From Amycolatopsis keratiniphila subsp. keratiniphila (GTDB taxonomy: Bacteria; Actinomycetota; Actinomycetes; Mycobacteriales; Pseudonocardiaceae), in assembly GCF_001620365.2 (NCBI RefSeq), contig NZ_LQMT02000034.1:161592-225591 (forward strand): a DNA stretch of 64,000 nucleotides, in the 5' to 3' direction. Each line of letters starts with the position of its first letter. Within the stretch, counting starts at the first letter, position 1. Positions 8,922 to 16,353 of the stretch are shown in pieces. A model generated the notes under the pieces. The model saw only the letters and a program-made list of their open reading frames with translations. It did no database searches and had not been told where the DNA came from. Made by a program: the position numbers and the translations under genes.

Positions 8922-9515
8922 TCAGAACCTCGGCAGCTTCGACGGTCGTGGCGGCTCGGGCGGCGGTGTCTCGATCGGCCACTCGGGAGACCACGGCGGT
9001 GCCTGCGCGATGATCTCCACCAGTTCCTCCACCATCCGCCCCAGTTCGTCTTCGAACTCGATGTACTCGGGGGTCTTCTGGTACTGCGGATGCGGTTTGT
9101 TCCAGTCCCGGAAACTGCGCATCCGGCGTTCGTGGGCCCAATCGGGGTAGTAATCCGAGTCACTGAAGATCACCGGGTAGATCAACGGGCCCGCCTTCGT
9201 CACGCCGTCCCGGGCAACGATTTCCTCCCGCTTCGCCATCGTGTGCCATTCGGCCATGCACCGCTCGTCGCGAAAGTACTTCGGCGAACAGACCGGGATC
9301 AGGATCCGGGCACGCTGCAACGCGTCGCGTACTTCCTGAGGCCAGTTCCCGCCGACGGCGACACTGTCTTCGAGAAATATCTTGACGTCGTAGTCGACAT
9401 TGTCGTCCAGAAGTCTCTGCAGCCGAGGGTGGAAGTGATTCCGCACCCAGTCCGGGGCGTCGCCTCCGCCTCGGCGATAGCTGATGAACAGGTGGTACTC
9501 GTACACGAGCGCCAT
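8922..9515 (-). CDS. TIR domain protein (first gene of five-gene operon)
   Basis: 197 residues; the ATG at 9515 gives MALVYEYHLFISYRRGGG, a classic TIR first strand and loop, and GAAGGGG lies just upstream. The frame stays open to 9638 but upstream residues do not look coding. DVKIFLEDSVAVGGNWPQEV and ARILIPVCSPKYFRDERCMA are the BB-loop region and the SPxY strand, with a Glu in the following helix where TIR NADases carry their catalytic Glu. The last 30 residues are proline-rich (TPPPEPPRPS). It leads the minus-strand operon and diverges from the SEFIR gene. TIR domains either hydrolyse NAD+ or act as adaptors; sequence alone does not decide which applies here. Confidence 0.88.
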   Translation of the reverse strand: MALVYEYHLFISYRRGGGDAPDWVRNHFHPRLQRLLDDNVDYDVKIFLEDSVAVGGNWPQEVRDALQRARILIPVCSPKYFRDERCMAEWHTMAKREEIVARDGVTKAGPLIYPVIFSDSDYYPDWAHERRMRSFRDWNKPHPQYQKTPEYIEFEDELGRMVEELVEIIAQAPPWSPEWPIETPPPEPPRPSKLPRF

Positions 9516-9730
9516 CGCCCCTTCGCACCCCGATCCGTTTGACAGCCCCGATCGTAGGGGCCGACGACGCTTTCGAAAAAGGTACAAAAACACGACAAAA
9601 ACTGGACACGGCCGCGCATACGAAGGCGCCGAAGACAAAAAGATGACAAGCGGGAGACAATGGGTGCCCGCGCGCGTTCGATCGTCGAGAATGCGACCTG
9701 CCGGGCAACCTTCACGCGACAGGAGTTTCG
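9516..9730. promoter_or_regulatory. Divergent intergenic region with A-rich core
   Basis: A 215-bp gap between the divergent TIR and SEFIR genes. Its middle (about 9570-9650) is unusually A-rich for this genome (runs gaaaaagg, acaaaaac, gacaaaaac, gacaaaaag) and contains the palindrome tttcgaaa. It probably holds the promoters of both transcripts; I cannot assign -10/-35 boxes with confidence. Confidence 0.45.
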
Positions 9731-10666
9731 ATGGCCGACAACGAGCCGCCGCAGGTGTTCGTCACTTACGCACATGATTCACCGGAGCACAAGGAGCGGG
9801 TCCGCCGCTTCGCGGATTTCCTGCACGGCCGGATCGGTCTCGAAGTACACCTTGATCAATGGGACGACGGCGAACGTCGCGACTGGTCGTTATGGGCGTT
9901 GAAGCACCTCGACACGGCGAATTTCGTGGTCGTCATCGCCTCGCCGGACTACAAACGCCGTGCCGAGGGAAACGCGGCCTTCGACGAAGGGCGCGGCTCG
10001 CAGTTCGAGGCGGCCCGGATCCGCGATCGCCTGACGAGGGATCTCGGCGGCGAGCTCAAACGGATCCTTCCGGTCGTGTTCCCGCAGCAGTCCGTCGACG
10101 ACATCCCGAACTTCCTCAACCCGCACTCCACCACGAGGTATCCGGTCGACGTGTTCACCGAGGAGGGTGTGGAGGATCTTCTGGCCGCGATCACCGGCAG
10201 GGCCCGGCACCAGCGGCCAGAACGCGGCCAGTGGCGCGGCGGCGCGACGAGTACGGCGAGCCCCGGCAAGACCTCGCTGGCGACCGGGCTGGAATGGCGG
10301 GCGTGCAGCGACGGCATCCGGACCGAAGGCGCGCGGATCAACGACGTGCACTACGCGGACAGCATCGTCTTGCGGGCAGCGGAGCGGCTCGCCTTCGTCG
10401 AAGTGGATCTCGGGATGGCCTACCGGAGGCTGACCTCGGTGGCCGGCGTCCTCGACGACGCGGTCGAGCCGTTCCAGGTCGGACACTTCCGCGTCCTGCT
10501 CGACGGACGGCCGTCACCGGAGGTCAAGGTGGCGCTGGGGAGGCCGGCGAAGATCGACGTCGGCGTGACGGGTGTGCTGAGGCTCCGGCTGGAGTTCCAC
10601 CGTCCGGGTACGACGGAGAGCAAGTGGCTGCCGGAACTGGCCTGGGGCGATCCGGTGCTGGAGTAA
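9731..10666 (+). CDS. SEFIR domain protein with C-terminal NPCBM-like carbohydrate-binding domain
   Basis: 311 residues from ATG 9731 with ACAGGAG upstream. Residues 7-150 match the SEFIR (TIR-related) pattern: QVFVTYAHDSPEHKERVRRF, then LDQWDDGE, then NFVVVIASPDYKRR. After a low-complexity linker (about 158-178), residues 180-311 look like an NPCBM/NEW2 module: YRRLTSVAGVLDDA, VGHFRVLLDG, KIDVGVTGVLRLRLEF, LAWGDPVL. NPCBM domains bind carbohydrates in glycosidases, so fusion to an intracellular SEFIR domain is unusual. There is no signal peptide. It is divergent from the five-gene TIR operon and is followed directly by a perfect hairpin. A role as a sensor-effector in the same island is an inference. 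Confidence 0.85.
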   Translation: MADNEPPQVFVTYAHDSPEHKERVRRFADFLHGRIGLEVHLDQWDDGERRDWSLWALKHLDTANFVVVIASPDYKRRAEGNAAFDEGRGSQFEAARIRDRLTRDLGGELKRILPVVFPQQSVDDIPNFLNPHSTTRYPVDVFTEEGVEDLLAAITGRARHQRPERGQWRGGATSTASPGKTSLATGLEWRACSDGIRTEGARINDVHYADSIVLRAAERLAFVEVDLGMAYRRLTSVAGVLDDAVEPFQVGHFRVLLDGRPSPEVKVALGRPAKIDVGVTGVLRLRLEFHRPGTTESKWLPELAWGDPVLE

Positions 10667-10722
10667 GTACATGATGGCCCCCTTCCTTGCGCTAGACGCA
10701 GTGAAGGGGGCCATCATGTACT
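10666..10722. terminator. Perfect 20-bp hairpin after SEFIR gene
   Basis: Arms 10666-10685 and 10703-10722 (core gatggcccccttc against gaagggggccatc) pair perfectly around a 17-nt loop. The left arm begins on the last base of the TAA stop, so it most likely ends SEFIR transcription. Confidence 0.7.
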
Positions 10723-10732
10723 TGGGGAAGGT

Positions 10733-10779
10733 GTGAAGGTCGAGTTTCCTCGGCTGAGCCGAGGGAAGGGGACCTTCAC
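10733..10779. repeat. Second, bulged hairpin
   Basis: gtgaaggtc (10733-10741) pairs with gaccttcac (10771-10779), and inside it cctcggc (10748-10754) pairs with gccgagg (10758-10764). It lies directly after the first hairpin and could be a back-up terminator or one of the dispersed extragenic repeats of this genome. Confidence 0.5.
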
Positions 10780-10932
10780 GCGCGGTCGACTGAATCCTCA
10801 TCCGGCTGGGCGGGTCTCTGCTGTCGGCGTGAACGGGCGCTGCGCGGTGGTCGATTGCGTCGTTGGCAGAGGGGACGTTGAGTGTCCCGAACCTTCCGTT
10901 GACCAAGGTCCAAGACCAGGCGTCCCCGGCGA

Positions 10933-10975
10933 CGATGGAGGATTTGGGACGTTCAACGTCCCAAATCCTCCATCG
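10933..10975. repeat. Perfect 43-nt palindrome, GGGACGTTCAACGTCCC family
   Basis: Two perfect 21-nt arms around a single central C, core gggacgttcaacgtccc. A half copy (ggggacgttgagtgtccc) lies about 60 bp upstream near 10870. Related copies occur at 32984, 33079 and 40081. It lies between convergent genes, so a bidirectional terminator or mobile-repeat role is possible. The rest of the 10780-11027 gap shows nothing gene-like. Confidence 0.7.
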
Positions 10976-11027
10976 TGGCGCCCGGCAGCCGCGGAACCAC
11001 CACTCTCGCCCAGTCAGGTAGGCAGAT

Positions 11028-11067
11028 ACCGGTCCGCTCTAACCCGAACGCCACTCACGACCCCCGC
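11028..11067. repeat. Dispersed 40-bp repeat abutting sigD stop
   Basis: accggtccgc, aacccgaa and cgccactcacgacc in this order recur in inverted orientation at 32896-32935, and the piece gccactcacgac again near 33301. The repeat ends exactly at the stop codon of the sigma factor gene. No coding sense is visible. Confidence 0.55.
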
Positions 11068-11721
11068 TCAAGAGAAGTCGCCCTCCTCCCGCACCAGTTC
11101 ACGCAGCTTCACCAGCCCCCGGTGCTGTTTCACCCGGACGTTCCCCGGCGTCAGCCCGAGCGCGGCCGCGGTCTCGGTGGCGGTCAGCCCGACGACGATC
11201 CGCAAGGTGAGCACCTCCCGCTGCAGCTTCGGGAGCCGGGCGACGAGCCTGCCCAGCCGCGTGCCGAGGTCGACCTCGAGCATGCGGCTTTCGGGTTCGT
11301 TGCGGACCGGCCCGGCCTCCGGCAGCTCGGGCACGGGGTCGGACCGGTCGCGGGACACCGCGCGGAAGGCGTCGGCGACCTTGTTGGCCGCGATCGCCCG
11401 CACGAGATAGAGGAACGAACCGCCACGGTCCTCGTACACCGGCAGCAGTTTGAAGACCGCGAGGCACACCTCTTGCGCGACGTCGTCGGCCGACAGGTAG
11501 GAGAGGTCGCGCCCGCCCATCCGCGCGCGGCAATAGCGCACCAGCATCGGTTTCACGACGGCCAGCAACGCGTCGATCGCGTCCTCGTCACCGGTCTTCG
11601 CCGCCATGACAAGCGGATCGAGCATCTCTTTGGTCAGCCGGCCGGACGGACGCGGGAAGGTGTCCAAAGTGCGGTATCCCCGGACTTCGCCGCCGATCGG
11701 GCGGGTCTCGATGGTAGGCAT
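11068..11721 (-). CDS. sigD: SigD/ShbA-type ECF RNA polymerase sigma factor
   Basis: 217 residues. Region 2 reads VRYCRARMGGRDL, then SADDVAQEVCLAVFKLLP and AIAANKVADAFRA. Region 4 reads LPKLQREVLTLRIVVGL, then TATETAAALGLTPGNVRV. These match mycobacterial SigD and the Streptomyces ShbA class closely, including the DDVAQEV -10 recognition helix. The ATG at 11721 is 4 nt after the stop of the small membrane protein gene, so the two are co-transcribed; an internal start nearer the conserved core is possible because the first 30 residues are not conserved. In related species this class drives housekeeping sigma (hrdB) or stringent-type genes; its targets here are unknown. Confidence 0.88.
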   Translation of the reverse strand: MPTIETRPIGGEVRGYRTLDTFPRPSGRLTKEMLDPLVMAAKTGDEDAIDALLAVVKPMLVRYCRARMGGRDLSYLSADDVAQEVCLAVFKLLPVYEDRGGSFLYLVRAIAANKVADAFRAVSRDRSDPVPELPEAGPVRNEPESRMLEVDLGTRLGRLVARLPKLQREVLTLRIVVGLTATETAAALGLTPGNVRVKQHRGLVKLRELVREEGDFS

Positions 11722-11725
11722 CGGA

Positions 11726-12160
11726 TCAGCCCATCACTTTCGCGGTGGAATCGAGCCGCCGGACCTGCGCGATGAATCCGTTCATCCGCCATCGCAGGCT
11801 GTACGCCTTGGCCGTGTCGCCGAAGATCTTCTTCTTGTGCAGTATCGCGGCCAGTTCACCGACGGTCCGTCCACCCGACTCGGAGATCTTGAGGGAGATC
11901 CCCAGCCGGACCCCGTCGATTTCCGCGGAACGGGCGATCATCGGGTTGCCGTCGTCCGCGACGGACCAGCCCCTGCCCGCGATCTTCTTCTTGAAAACCT
12001 GCCGCAGCTGCTGCCCGGTCAGGGTGGTTTCCACGCGCCGCGGCCGGAATCCGTGTCTCTTGAAGGCGACATAGCCCAGGTACAGAACGGCGATCACGAC
12101 GAGGATCAGGGCACCGGCCGTGCCGTTTCCCTCGGTCGTGGTGTCACTGGCGATTCCCAT
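11726..12160 (-). CDS. Single-pass membrane protein upstream of sigD
   Basis: 144 residues from ATG 12160 with GAGAGGGAAC upstream; the open frame extends to 12286 but that part looks non-coding. Residues about 17-34 (AGALILVVIAVLYLGYVAF) form one membrane segment, followed by a basic cytoplasmic domain (TTLTGQQLRQVFKKKIAGRG, then MIARSAEIDGVRLGISLKIS). I do not recognise a family. As the first gene of a two-gene unit with the sigma factor it could be an anti-sigma factor, but it lacks the zinc-binding HxxxCxxC motif, so that is only a possibility. Confidence 0.65.
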   Translation of the reverse strand: MGIASDTTTEGNGTAGALILVVIAVLYLGYVAFKRHGFRPRRVETTLTGQQLRQVFKKKIAGRGWSVADDGNPMIARSAEIDGVRLGISLKISESGGRTVGELAAILHKKKIFGDTAKAYSLRWRMNGFIAQVRRLDSTAKVMG

Positions 12161-12382
12161 GTTCCCTCTCCCGGGCGTTCGCGGTCCGAATGCCCGATAA
12201 TCGAGGAAATCGGGGGCCGCGTTGCGAACCGGGGATTGTTGTCCTGGTTTTGTCCGTTGCCGTTCGCCGGAAAGCGGGCAGATCAAGGACAGCTTTCGCC
12301 ACGGCGCGATCCTCGGTAGCGAAACCGTTCCCTGGATCGATCCCTGCCCTGTCGGATCGCCACGATCACGGGGAGAGCGCGA

Positions 12383-14815
12383 ATGACGGATCGTTTCGAT
12401 GTCCTGTTGTGTTTCACGCCGGCCGCCCCGGACGGCGCGGCGCTGATGGACGAGTGGGAAACCGCTCTGCGCGACGTGGGGCTCCGTGTCCTCCGGGACA
12501 CCGCCGTCGACGAATCCGCCGACGCGCTCGCGAACTCACGTGTCGTGCTGGTCCTGTGTTCGCGTGCCGACCGGGTCCTGGTCGTGGATCCGGGAGCGGA
12601 CGGCGAACACGCGGTCGATCCGCGGAATCTGCCCGCCTTTGTCGGGCTCGTACGGCGTAAGGTGGCCGACTCCCGCCGAGGACGTGCCCGGATGGTCGGG
12701 CGGTATCGCGAACTCCTGGCGCTCCATCGTGGCCTGCACGCCCACCCGGTGCTGATGGTGCGAGGCCTGCCGGGTGTCGGCAAGACCGTGCTGGCCGAGC
12801 AGTACGCCCGCCTCTTCCAGGACACGTTCGACGGCGGCGTCCTGCGGCTGGGCCCGTTCGGGCAGCACGCGCCGGAAGAGGTCCTGTCCCAGTTCCACCT
12901 CGCGCTGGCCCGCGCGGCCGGGGACCTGCTGGGCGCCGACCTGGCGGGCATCGACTTCGACCGGCTGCGCGACCACGTCGCCGACCGGATCGGCACCGAC
13001 GGGCGTCGCGTGCTCGTCCTCGTCGACGACGTACCGCCGGGGCTCCCGCCGGACGCCCTCGAGCGGCTGCTCCTCCCCACGTCCGCCGTGTCCACGGTGC
13101 TCGTCAGCCGGGTGGGGAATTCTCCGTGGGACGTCGCGACGCTGGACCTCGCCGGGTTGTCACGGGCCGAAGGGCTCAGGTTGTTCAGCGAGTTCCGCGC
13201 TCCGGCCGACGAAGCCGAACGAGAAGCGGTGCTCCGTCTCGTCGAACAGTGCGGCGGGCATCCGATCACGCTGCGCGCCAACACTTCGGCCGCGCCACCC
13301 GCCTCCCGTCCGGACACCGCGCCGCAGGCGATCCGCGACCTGCTCGCCGGCTGCGGTCCGGTCGCCGCCGGGATCGTCCGGCTGGGCGCCATGCTGGCAC
13401 CGGTTCCCTTTCCGCTCGGCATCGCCCGTGACGTGCTCGGAGCCGGTTTCGCGGACGCCGTCGGCGAACTGGAAGAACGAGGTATGGCGTCGCTTGTGGA
13501 CGGTGGGTTACGGCTGCAACCCCTGGTGGCGGAGGTGGCCAGGGCCGGGCTCGATCCCGGCGACCTGTCCGAGTCCGCGGCGAAGTCCTTGCTACGGCTG
13601 CTTTCCGGCGATCGCACCGCATATCGGGACTTCCTCCTCCAGCATGCCCGCGCTCTCGCCGAGCGCACACCCGCGGCGCTCCGGATCCGGCTGCTTCGTT
13701 CGGTCGCGGACGCTCACGAACAGCACCGTGATTTCTTCGCCGCCGGTGAGGTCCACGCCGCGATCTTGTCCACCGAAGGCGCGACGAGCGCGGACTTCGC
13801 GAGTGCCGCCCGGGTGGAGATCGCCTGCGGGCTGTACCCCGAGGCCGTGCGGCATGCCCGGCACGCGTTGTCGTCCGCGGCCGACGACGACGAGCGATGC
13901 GCCGCCAGTCTGATCGCCGCACAGGCATTCGACTGTCAGGGCGACTACGCCGCCGGCGAGCGGATGTTCTGGAACGGGCTCCCAGGCCGGGGTGAAATCC
14001 GGTCACCCGCGATCGCGCAGGCTCTGCGTCTCCGAGGCCGAGCGAGGGAGGCCATCGCCTCGGTCGAGGAGATCCTGCCGGAATTTCGCGACTCGCCGCC
14101 CGCGGACCTCCTGCTGGAATACGCCCGCGCTCTGCTTCTCGACGATCGGCCGGGGCGAGCACGTGAAGTCGCGGCCGAGGTGATCGCGGCCTTCCACGCC
14201 ACCGGCAAAGTGCAGCACTTCCAGTGCACCGAAGCCGAATTGCTGTGGGCGGAGGCGACGGTCACGCTCGACCTCCGGGACCGCTCCGCCGCCGTATTGC
14301 GTGAACTCGAAGCCAGGTATGGACGACGTCACGGCCCCGAGAGCCCGCCGGCCTTGACCGCCGCGGCTCTGGCAGGCCGTGCCCTCCTGCTGCGGGGACA
14401 GCCGGAGCGGGCCCTGATCGCGTTGAGCGCGACCGAACGGACCGTGCTCCGTGTCTTCGGCGGCGAAAACCGTTTGCGGTACCGGATCAGGCACGGCATG
14501 GCCCTGGCGCACGGACAGTTGCGCGACTTCGGTCGCCAAGCCGAAGTTCTCGAGGAGATCCTCCAGCCACAGATCCGTTTGCTGGGCTCGACCCATCCGG
14601 AAACCCTCGAAAGCAGGCTCGACCTCGGCCTCGCGCTGGCCTTCAGCGGACGCGACCAGTACCGGCGTGCCACCGAACTGGTGGACGCCGCCGCGGACGA
14701 CATCGTCGCGACACTCGGCCACGCGACCGAACTGTCCGAGAAGGCGATCGCGGCGAAACGGGTGCTGAGGGGCGCGGCGAGTCAGTTCTCCGACGGCTTC
14801 CAGCGCACCCCATAG
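12383..14815 (+). CDS. TIR-like/NB-ARC/TPR STAND protein
   Basis: 810 residues from ATG 12383 behind GGGGAGAG. Residues 1-75 look like a short TIR-type domain (FDVLLCFTPAAPDGAALMDE, VVLVLCSRADRV). The NB-ARC ATPase has a good Walker A, GLPGVGKT (128-135), and Walker B, RVLVLVDDV (about 209-217), followed by a SRVG sensor and a winged-helix part. Residues about 420-800 are helical TPR-like repeats (SSADDDERCAASLIAAQAFD, then HPETLESRLDLGLALA). The architecture is that of signalling or antiphage STAND NTPases, in which the repeats sense and the TIR acts. Its last 34 bp overlap the 3' end of the convergent gene. Confidence 0.85.
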   Translation: MTDRFDVLLCFTPAAPDGAALMDEWETALRDVGLRVLRDTAVDESADALANSRVVLVLCSRADRVLVVDPGADGEHAVDPRNLPAFVGLVRRKVADSRRGRARMVGRYRELLALHRGLHAHPVLMVRGLPGVGKTVLAEQYARLFQDTFDGGVLRLGPFGQHAPEEVLSQFHLALARAAGDLLGADLAGIDFDRLRDHVADRIGTDGRRVLVLVDDVPPGLPPDALERLLLPTSAVSTVLVSRVGNSPWDVATLDLAGLSRAEGLRLFSEFRAPADEAEREAVLRLVEQCGGHPITLRANTSAAPPASRPDTAPQAIRDLLAGCGPVAAGIVRLGAMLAPVPFPLGIARDVLGAGFADAVGELEERGMASLVDGGLRLQPLVAEVARAGLDPGDLSESAAKSLLRLLSGDRTAYRDFLLQHARALAERTPAALRIRLLRSVADAHEQHRDFFAAGEVHAAILSTEGATSADFASAARVEIACGLYPEAVRHARHALSSAADDDERCAASLIAAQAFDCQGDYAAGERMFWNGLPGRGEIRSPAIAQALRLRGRAREAIASVEEILPEFRDSPPADLLLEYARALLLDDRPGRAREVAAEVIAAFHATGKVQHFQCTEAELLWAEATVTLDLRDRSAAVLRELEARYGRRHGPESPPALTAAALAGRALLLRGQPERALIALSATERTVLRVFGGENRLRYRIRHGMALAHGQLRDFGRQAEVLEEILQPQIRLLGSTHPETLESRLDLGLALAFSGRDQYRRATELVDAAADDIVATLGHATELSEKAIAAKRVLRGAASQFSDGFQRTP

Positions 14816-15750
14816 GCGAAACCCGGTGTCAGGCGCCGGAACTGGACGTGGACCTCGCCCGAAGCGTCCGGTGTCAAGGAGAACCCGCGCGCCGCCTCGT
14901 CACTCGCATCGTCCTGGAAGACCCGTTCCAGCAGCACGACCTCCACCGGGATCGGCAGGGCGAACCGGACGTGCAGATCGAACAGGTCGACCGGATGCCG
15001 CGGGACGCAGACGAAATGCGGATGCCTGAACTCCGCCCGGAACCGCAAGGCGATCTCATGTTTGCTCAGCCGTTTGAGCGGTCTCGGCAACCGCAACGCC
15101 AGCCCGACGCGATCGGTGGACTCCATCACCCGTCCGGTCAGCCGTCCACCGTGGAACACGTCCACGCGGAGATCCTCACTGCCGATGGCCTCGCCCCGGT
15201 AGACCGAGTCGGTCAGGGTGAGGGCGAGGTCGAGTTCGGCGATGTCGTCGGCGTCGGCGACGATCCGGCGGGATTCGAGGACCTCCGGCACCGGCTGGTC
15301 GAGCGCCACCGCCACCCGCAGTTCCTCCGTGTGCCACCTTCGGCTGGGCAGTGCCGGTTCAGGCTCGTCGGATTCGCTTGTGGTCGCCACGGCGACCTCG
15401 GCGAGCCGGTCGATGCCGTCGTCGATCCGGCGGCGGGCGGTCCGCTCGTCGCGCTGCAGATGCCTGGCCAGCCAGCGCACCCGATCCTGGTAGAAGGGAT
15501 GCACCGCCTCCGGGTGCAGTCCGAGCGCGGCCAGCACGGCGGTGCACAGATCCTCGGGCAGCGAACGCGCCCAGCCGGACAGGCATTCGTTCAGTGTCCG
15601 CCGGATCGCCGCGTTCCCGTCGCTGCCGGACGCACCGCAGACCGCGCGTAACGCGGGGCCCGCCCGTTCGGCCAGCTGAGGTGCCGCGATTCCCCGGCCC
15701 CTCCGAAGCAGCTTCAATTCGCCGGCCAGATCCGCAGCGCTGACGGTCAC
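14782..15750 (-). CDS. Conserved protein of unknown function, helical N-half and beta-rich C-half
   Basis: 322 residues from GTG 15750, preceded by GGGAGGAC. Residues 1-125 are helical (DLAGELKLLRRGRGIAAPQL, then RTARRRIDDGIDRLAEV) and resemble an XRE-like or regulator-associated module seen in actinobacterial proteins. Residues about 150-322 are rich in beta strands and hydrophobic/aromatic alternation, without catalytic motifs. I do not recognise the family. Its 3' end overlaps the TIR-NB-ARC gene by 34 bp on the opposite strand; both reading frames are intact there. Confidence 0.7.
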   Translation of the reverse strand: MTVSAADLAGELKLLRRGRGIAAPQLAERAGPALRAVCGASGSDGNAAIRRTLNECLSGWARSLPEDLCTAVLAALGLHPEAVHPFYQDRVRWLARHLQRDERTARRRIDDGIDRLAEVAVATTSESDEPEPALPSRRWHTEELRVAVALDQPVPEVLESRRIVADADDIAELDLALTLTDSVYRGEAIGSEDLRVDVFHGGRLTGRVMESTDRVGLALRLPRPLKRLSKHEIALRFRAEFRHPHFVCVPRHPVDLFDLHVRFALPIPVEVVLLERVFQDDASDEAARGFSLTPDASGEVHVQFRRLTPGFAYGVRWKPSEN

Positions 15751-15850
15751 CAGTCCTCCCCTAGTGGTTCAAGCACGGTCGTCAATAGTCGCCAGCCCGG
15801 CGGCCCGTGTCCAGCCGGTGGCGGCCGGGTATCGCCGATCGTTATTTCGG

Positions 15851-15884
15851 GTTTCCTTTCCCGCTCATACGGGAAACAGGAAAC
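15851..15884. promoter_or_regulatory. Imperfect palindrome upstream of peptide/regulator unit
   Basis: gtttcct and aggaaac flank ttcccg/cgggaa around the centre ctcata (15851-15884). The stem has a T/AC bulge. It lies about 130 bp before the first tiny ORF and about 470 bp before the XRE regulator, so it is a candidate operator for that regulator. Otherwise 15751-16011 shows no gene. Confidence 0.4.
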
Positions 15885-16011
15885 TCCTTGTCGCTCCCCG
15901 ACCGGCGACGCATTCTTGGTGAGCCGTCCCAATTCGCGGCGATAACACCTCAACCAGCGGTTTTCCCGCGTTGTCGAGTGCTGCCCTCATGCGCTCACCG
16001 AAGGAGTCGGA

Positions 16012-16170
16012 ATGACCGTCAAGTGCTCGCTTTCGCTGCTCTTACGGATCGCTTTCTGGCTGTGGGTGGTCGCGCTCCTCATCGGAGTGGCGCTCGGCAG
16101 CGCGGTGGGAACCGCGCCAGCGAACCCGGTCTCCCCCGAGGTCGCCACATACGGAAAGGAGGTGGACTGA
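16012..16170 (+). CDS. 52-residue peptide with signal/membrane segment
   Basis: ATG 16012 follows GAAGGAGTCGGA, a very good Shine-Dalgarno. The 52-residue product has a basic start (MTVKCS), a hydrophobic stretch (about residues 7-32, with IAFWLWVVALLIGVALG), a small-residue region with possible signal peptidase sites (SAVGTAPA) and a polar tail NPVSPEVATYGKEVD. It could be a small membrane protein or a secreted pro-peptide. It is followed 2 nt later by another tiny ORF and then by an XRE-NB-ARC-TPR regulator. Confidence 0.6.
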   Translation: MTVKCSLSLLLRIAFWLWVVALLIGVALGSAVGTAPANPVSPEVATYGKEVD

Positions 16171-16172
16171 CC

Positions 16173-16229
16173 ATGCAGACCCACGCCATCGGCCTGATCC
16201 TGGCCCTGCTCGGCATCGTGTTCGGCTGA
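16173..16229 (+). CDS. 18-residue hydrophobic peptide
   Basis: ATG 16173 is preceded by a perfect AAGGAGG that lies inside the last codons of the 52-residue ORF. The product MQTHAIGLILALLGIVFG is almost entirely hydrophobic and could just span a membrane. Translation coupling to the upstream peptide and the strong ribosome site argue for a real gene or a leader peptide; the small size keeps confidence moderate. Confidence 0.45.
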   Translation: MQTHAIGLILALLGIVFG

Positions 16230-16353
16230 GGACCCCGGCATGAAATGCGCACGCGTCGGCCGGCCGGATCCGCGGATCCGGCCGGCGGACGGAAACCACT
16301 GCCGGAACATCGTCCGCACGGCCATACTGATCCTCCGACGAGGATGGGTGCCG

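Noticed and set aside
11726..12160. Classical zinc-containing anti-sigma factor for SigD
   Set aside because: The HxxxCxxC motif is missing, so only a membrane protein of unknown role is called.
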